Shown: piece after piece, positions 61,279 through 64,000 of the stretch
Layout: every line of letters starts with the position of its first letter
Numbering within the stretch: position 1 is the stretch's first letter
Source of the DNA: Falsiphaeobacter marinintestinus
Lineage (GTDB): Bacteria > Pseudomonadota > Alphaproteobacteria > Rhodobacterales > Rhodobacteraceae
NCBI RefSeq assembly: GCF_007923355.1
Contig: NZ_VOGO01000001.1
Span: forward strand, 434,001 to 498,000
Direction of reading: 5' to 3'
DNA: 64,000 bases
Position numbers and translations under genes: made by a program
The notes under the pieces: model-generated
What the model saw: only the letters and a program-made list of their open reading frames with translations
What the model was told of the DNA's origin: nothing
Databases searched by the model: none

Positions 61279-61503
61279 ATGAACGCACCCACCGATATTT
61301 CGATGAAAACCGATGACGTTCTGACCGTCGAGCTTGAGGTATTTCGCCGCCAACACCGTGATCTGGACGAAGCGATTCACGCATTGGTCGACAAAGGCAC
61401 TGCCGACCAGCTGACAGTTCGGCGCCTGAAAAAGCAAAAGCTGCGGCTTAAGGATCTGATATCGCTTATCGAAGACCGCCTGACCCCCGATATTATCGCC
61501 TGA
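61279..61503 (+). CDS. DUF465 (YdcH-like) protein
   Basis: A 74-residue mostly helical protein with E-L-E-V-F-R-R-Q-H-R-D-L-D-E-A-I-H-A-L and R-R-L-K-K-Q-K-L-R-L-K-D-L-I-S, the standard DUF465 core. Function unknown. Divergent from hsp20. The start is uncertain: TTG at 61267 in frame is an alternative, and neither has a strong ribosome site. Confidence 0.85.
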   Translation: MNAPTDISMKTDDVLTVELEVFRRQHRDLDEAIHALVDKGTADQLTVRRLKKQKLRLKDLISLIEDRLTPDIIA

Positions 61504-61505
61504 TT

Positions 61506-61820
61506 TCAGCGCTGTTCGGGCGGAATTTCACGAATTTTGGCGACATGAGCATCGATGTCATCCCGTGTGAATTTCGAATGGCGTCGGGTCTCGGATACCG
61601 GGTGGTTCTGAAGACCCAGCTTCAGTTCAGGCCGCCACGCCGTTTGCGGACGGATCGGGCGCGGAACAAAACCGCCGCCGCACGTCGGGCAAACATTGTG
61701 CAGCACGGTTTCAACGCAACTGGCGCAATAGGTGCATTCGTAAGAACAGATCCGCGCCGCATCCGAGTCGGGTGGCAGATCACAGTCGCAGAGTTCACAA
61801 TTGGGGCGTAGCTGCAGCAT
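61506..61820 (-). CDS. DUF1272 family zinc-ribbon-like protein
   Basis: A 104-residue protein with eight Cys in C-E-L-C-D-C, I-C-S-Y-E-C-T-Y-C-A-S-C and C-P-T-C-G-G-G-F, consistent with a treble-clef or zinc-ribbon pair. The P-R-P-I-R-P tail is basic. DUF1272; function unknown. Confidence 0.88.
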   Translation of the reverse strand: MLQLRPNCELCDCDLPPDSDAARICSYECTYCASCVETVLHNVCPTCGGGFVPRPIRPQTAWRPELKLGLQNHPVSETRRHSKFTRDDIDAHVAKIREIPPEQR

Positions 61821-61872
61821 TCACACCTCGGGCTCTGTCGATTCTCGTCGGATGGTTCACGGTTGCGCCGCG

Positions 61873-62559
61873 TTATGCAAGCCAGTTGAAAGCGCGGCGC
61901 AGATAGTCCTTAGCATTCTCGATTACTGGCGTGCCGTGCGCCATCAACACCTGTTCAGCAGGCCACGACCGGATCTGCGCCAGCCCTGTCTGCGCCGCGT
62001 CCTTATCGGTGAAGGCCAAGCGAAACTTGCGGGGCACTGCGGGCTCAACCTCGACCATCAGATCCAAGCGGGCGATCAGCGCGCGCCAGCCAGTGTGCCA
62101 GCCAGACGGGAATTGCTGCAACAGGTCGGTGAACAGTATTGTGCCGCTTGCGCGATGGAAAAACACGACCTCGGTGGTGATCTTGTTACCGCGCATGACC
62201 ACCTGGTCGATCTCACCAGCCCAATCAGGTGGCGGCCTGTCGTCAAGATCGGCGTCAAAGGCGATGTCCTTGCGCTTTGCCCGCAATCCGGGTGGCGCAG
62301 ACACAAGGGCCTCGGGAAAGGCGTTGACCCACTCAGGCAGAAACAAATGGTGCAACGAATTTGGCGCGACGATGTGACGGACTGGGCCAAGCGCCGTCAC
62401 TTTGGTCTTAAGGTCATCGGTCAAAGCAACAGGTGACCAGACAAACAGCCCCCCATCCGCCAACCGTATCACGGCCATCCGGGTGGGATAGCGAAAGCCC
62501 AGTACGGTCACCACAGGCCCGTCTGCGATCCAGATATCTGTTCCGAATGGGTCAAGCAT
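61873..62559 (-). CDS. DUF4336 family protein
   Basis: A 228-residue protein. I-A-D-G-P-V, F-Y-P-T-R-M-A-V-I-R-L-type segment (R-Y-P-T-R-M), H-H-L-F-L-P-E-W (about 69-76), T-E-V-V-F-F-H-R-A-S-G-T-I-L-F-T-D-L-L. These fit DUF4336, distantly metallo-beta-lactamase-like. Function unknown. Divergent from purE. Confidence 0.85.
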   Translation of the reverse strand: MLDPFGTDIWIADGPVVTVLGFRYPTRMAVIRLADGGLFVWSPVALTDDLKTKVTALGPVRHIVAPNSLHHLFLPEWVNAFPEALVSAPPGLRAKRKDIAFDADLDDRPPPDWAGEIDQVVMRGNKITTEVVFFHRASGTILFTDLLQQFPSGWHTGWRALIARLDLMVEVEPAVPRKFRLAFTDKDAAQTGLAQIRSWPAEQVLMAHGTPVIENAKDYLRRAFNWLA

Positions 62560-62669
62560 ATGTCGCCACCTTGGTCAGCCGCAGTTGCCCTGTTCTATAC
62601 AGAAAATTGGCACGGATTTCGCCCGAAAACCGCCCCTTGTACCCGGCGTTTGCAGCCAAATTCGACGCA

Positions 62670-62697
62670 TTGCCCACCCCGATGATTCCGATATAGT
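62670..62697 (+). promoter_or_regulatory. Candidate sigma-70 promoter of purE-purK
   Basis: TTGCCC and TATAGT are 16 bases apart and about 30 bases before the purE start at 62727. Reasonable by sequence and position. Confidence 0.5.
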
Positions 62698-62726
62698 GCG
62701 CGCTCTTTCCATCAAGGGGACAGGGC

Positions 62727-63215
62727 ATGGCCGATATCGAAGTGGGCATCATCATGGGCAGTCAGTCGGACTGGCCAACGATGAAGGAAGCCGCGCACAT
62801 ACTGGACGAACTTGGCGTGCCTTACGAGACGCGTATTGTGTCGGCCCATCGCACACCCGACCGGCTTTGGGACTATGGCAAGACCGCTGCGCAGCGCGGA
62901 CTGAAGGTGATCATTGCAGGCGCCGGCGGCGCTGCGCATTTGCCTGGCATGATGGCGTCCAAGACGCGCGTGCCGGTGATCGGTGTTCCGGTACAGACGC
63001 GGGCACTGTCCGGTGTCGATTCCCTCTATTCCATCGTGCAGATGCCCAAGGGGTTTCCCGTCGCCACCATGGCCATCGGATCTGCGGGTGCTGCCAATGC
63101 CGGTTTGATGGCAGCCGGTATTCTGGCCACCAGTGACGCGGCTTTGGCCGACCGTCTTGACGCGTGGCGCGACGCCCTGTCCGCCTCGATCCCCGAGGTG
63201 CCGCAAGATGACTGA
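62727..63215 (+). CDS. purE: 5-(carboxyamino)imidazole ribonucleotide mutase
   Basis: A 162-residue class I PurE. G-S-Q-S-D-W (about 11-16), S-A-H-R-T-P (about 39-44), [11 protein letters not shown] (about 65-75) and G-V-P-V form the active site. It converts N5-CAIR to CAIR in purine synthesis. purK overlaps its 3' end by 8 bases, giving tight translational coupling. Confidence 0.97.
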   Translation: MADIEVGIIMGSQSDWPTMKEAAHILDELGVPYETRIVSAHRTPDRLWDYGKTAAQRGLKVIIAGAGGAAHLPGMMASKTRVPVIGVPVQTRALSGVDSLYSIVQMPKGFPVATMAIGSAGAANAGLMAAGILATSDAALADRLDAWRDALSASIPEVPQDD

Positions 63216-64000
63216 CCCCCTGACCTCTGGTTCTGTGATTGGTATTCTGGGCGGCGGTCAACTTGGCCGCATGCTGTCGGTCGCGGCGTCCCGGCTTGGT
63301 CTCAGGACCCACATTTATGAACCCGGTGAAAATCCCCCGGCGGGCCAGGTGGCCGATCAAGTAACGACAGCCGCCTATGATGACCGCGCAGCGCTTGAGG
63401 CGTTTGCCGCCTCGGTCGATGTCATTACCTATGAGTTTGAGAACATCCCCACTGACGCGCTGGATATTCTTGAGGCACATAAACCCATCCGTCCGGGCCG
63501 CGAAGCGCTGCGTATCAGTCAGGATCGTTTGACGGAAAAGGCCTTTCTGCAGGAACTGGGGCTCAAAACCGCGCCCTTTGCTGACATCCCCGATCAGGCC
63601 AGCCTTGACGCCGCACTGGACACCATCGGCGCGCCCGCAATCCTGAAAACGCGGCGGTTCGGGTATGACGGCAAGGGTCAGGCCCGCATCAAAGCGTTTC
63701 AGGACGCGCCAACGGCATTGGCCGACATGGCCGGGGCCCCGGCGATCCTGGAAGGGTTCGTTGAATTCACACATGAGGTGTCCGTCATCGCAGCGCGCGG
63801 CCCGACCGGCGATGTCGCCTGTTTCGATCCCGGCGAAAACGTACACCGCGATGGCATACTGCGCACCACGACCATCCCTGCCCGCCTCAGCGGTCCGCAA
63901 CGCATGGACGCCGTGCTTCTCGCTGCAAATATCCTGAACGCGCTGGACTATGTCGGCGTGCTGGGGGTCGAGCTGTTCGTTACGCCCGCTGGCTTGATCG
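63208..64000 (+). CDS. purK: 5-(carboxyamino)imidazole ribonucleotide synthase (3' end outside window)
   Basis: The visible 264 codons start with [13 protein letters not shown] near residues 11-23, followed by Y-E-F-E-N-I-P, and [11 protein letters not shown] (ATP-grasp region). The frame is open to the right edge; full PurK is about 350-360 residues. It carboxylates AIR with ATP and bicarbonate. Start at 63208 overlaps purE. Confidence 0.94.
   Translation, partial: MTDPLTSGSVIGILGGGQLGRMLSVAASRLGLRTHIYEPGENPPAGQVADQVTTAAYDDRAALEAFAASVDVITYEFENIPTDALDILEAHKPIRPGREALRISQDRLTEKAFLQELGLKTAPFADIPDQASLDAALDTIGAPAILKTRRFGYDGKGQARIKAFQDAPTALADMAGAPAILEGFVEFTHEVSVIAARGPTGDVACFDPGENVHRDGILRTTTIPARLSGPQRMDAVLLAANILNALDYVGVLGVELFVTPAGLI

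Noticed and set aside
1-64000. tRNA, rRNA or CRISPR features
   Set aside because: No tRNA arm patterns, rRNA segments or spaced direct repeats were seen by eye; a covariance-model scan would be needed for certainty.

Overview
The window is a GC-rich stretch of an alphaproteobacterial chromosome, most likely from the Rhodobacteraceae (Roseobacter group). The evidence is GcrA, DUF1150 beside an Hsp20, DUF1467 beside methylmalonyl-CoA epimerase, DUF6455, DUF1272, Hint-domain proteins, a perfect CtrA-type box, FNR-type boxes and a GC-rich palindromic dispersed repeat of the kind seen in this family. Genes are dense, often with ATGA-type stop/start overlaps. I see no tRNA, rRNA, CRISPR array, integrase, transposase or complete prophage.

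Layout. 1-2.4 kb: end of hrpB, then three small envelope genes, each behind its own FNR-type box. 2.4-8.5 kb: an SDR, a flavin monooxygenase, argD-argF, a DMT exporter and gcrA. 8.5-12.1 kb: an accessory-looking patch with a CtrA box, a tail-collar protein, two DUF6916-like proteins, a GNAT enzyme and a Hint-domain protein. 12.2-15.8 kb: DUF302, a YHS-domain protein, YghU-type GST, SseB-like protein and an iron-sulfur-type uracil-DNA glycosylase. 15.8-20.9 kb: a surface polysaccharide block (short leader ORF, kpsT-like, kpsE-like, kdsA, phosphomannomutase). 21-25 kb: rimO, three tandem cysteine-rich DUF6455 paralogues, a YigZ-type protein, an M48 lipoprotein peptidase and DUF167. 25-32 kb: HDAC-like amidohydrolase, nitroreductase, an EI24/CysZ-like membrane protein, methylmalonyl-CoA epimerase, a response regulator with a 42-aa membrane peptide, and a DUF1501/DUF1800 pair. 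32-41.6 kb: aspS, a cyclopropane-synthase-like methyltransferase, carB, a 25-aa lipoprotein, a KAS III enzyme and an acyltransferase. 41.6-50.4 kb: arsH, tdk, csaA-like, proC, YbjN, UbiK-like and the coupled lgt-midA-pgeF operon. 50.4-55.6 kb: a 44-aa protein, a second Hint protein, Lrp, trxB and a membrane/ferredoxin/adenylate-cyclase fusion. 55.8-64 kb: sat-apsK, a GT10 transferase, PhzF, a fatty acid hydroxylase, DUF1150-hsp20, small conserved proteins, purE and the start of purK.

Most genes are housekeeping. The parts most worth attention are: the fusion cyclase at 53.9 kb with histidine-rich membrane helices and a 2Fe-2S domain; the DUF6455 triplet at 22.5-23.4 kb; three FNR-type boxes over three tiny envelope genes; the CtrA-box/tail-collar/DUF6916/Hint patch beside gcrA; a strong-SD leader ORF overlapping the kpsT start; and an orphan terminator in a divergent intergenic region that implies a small RNA. 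Gene names rest on recognised motifs and remembered family sequences, as no search could be run.
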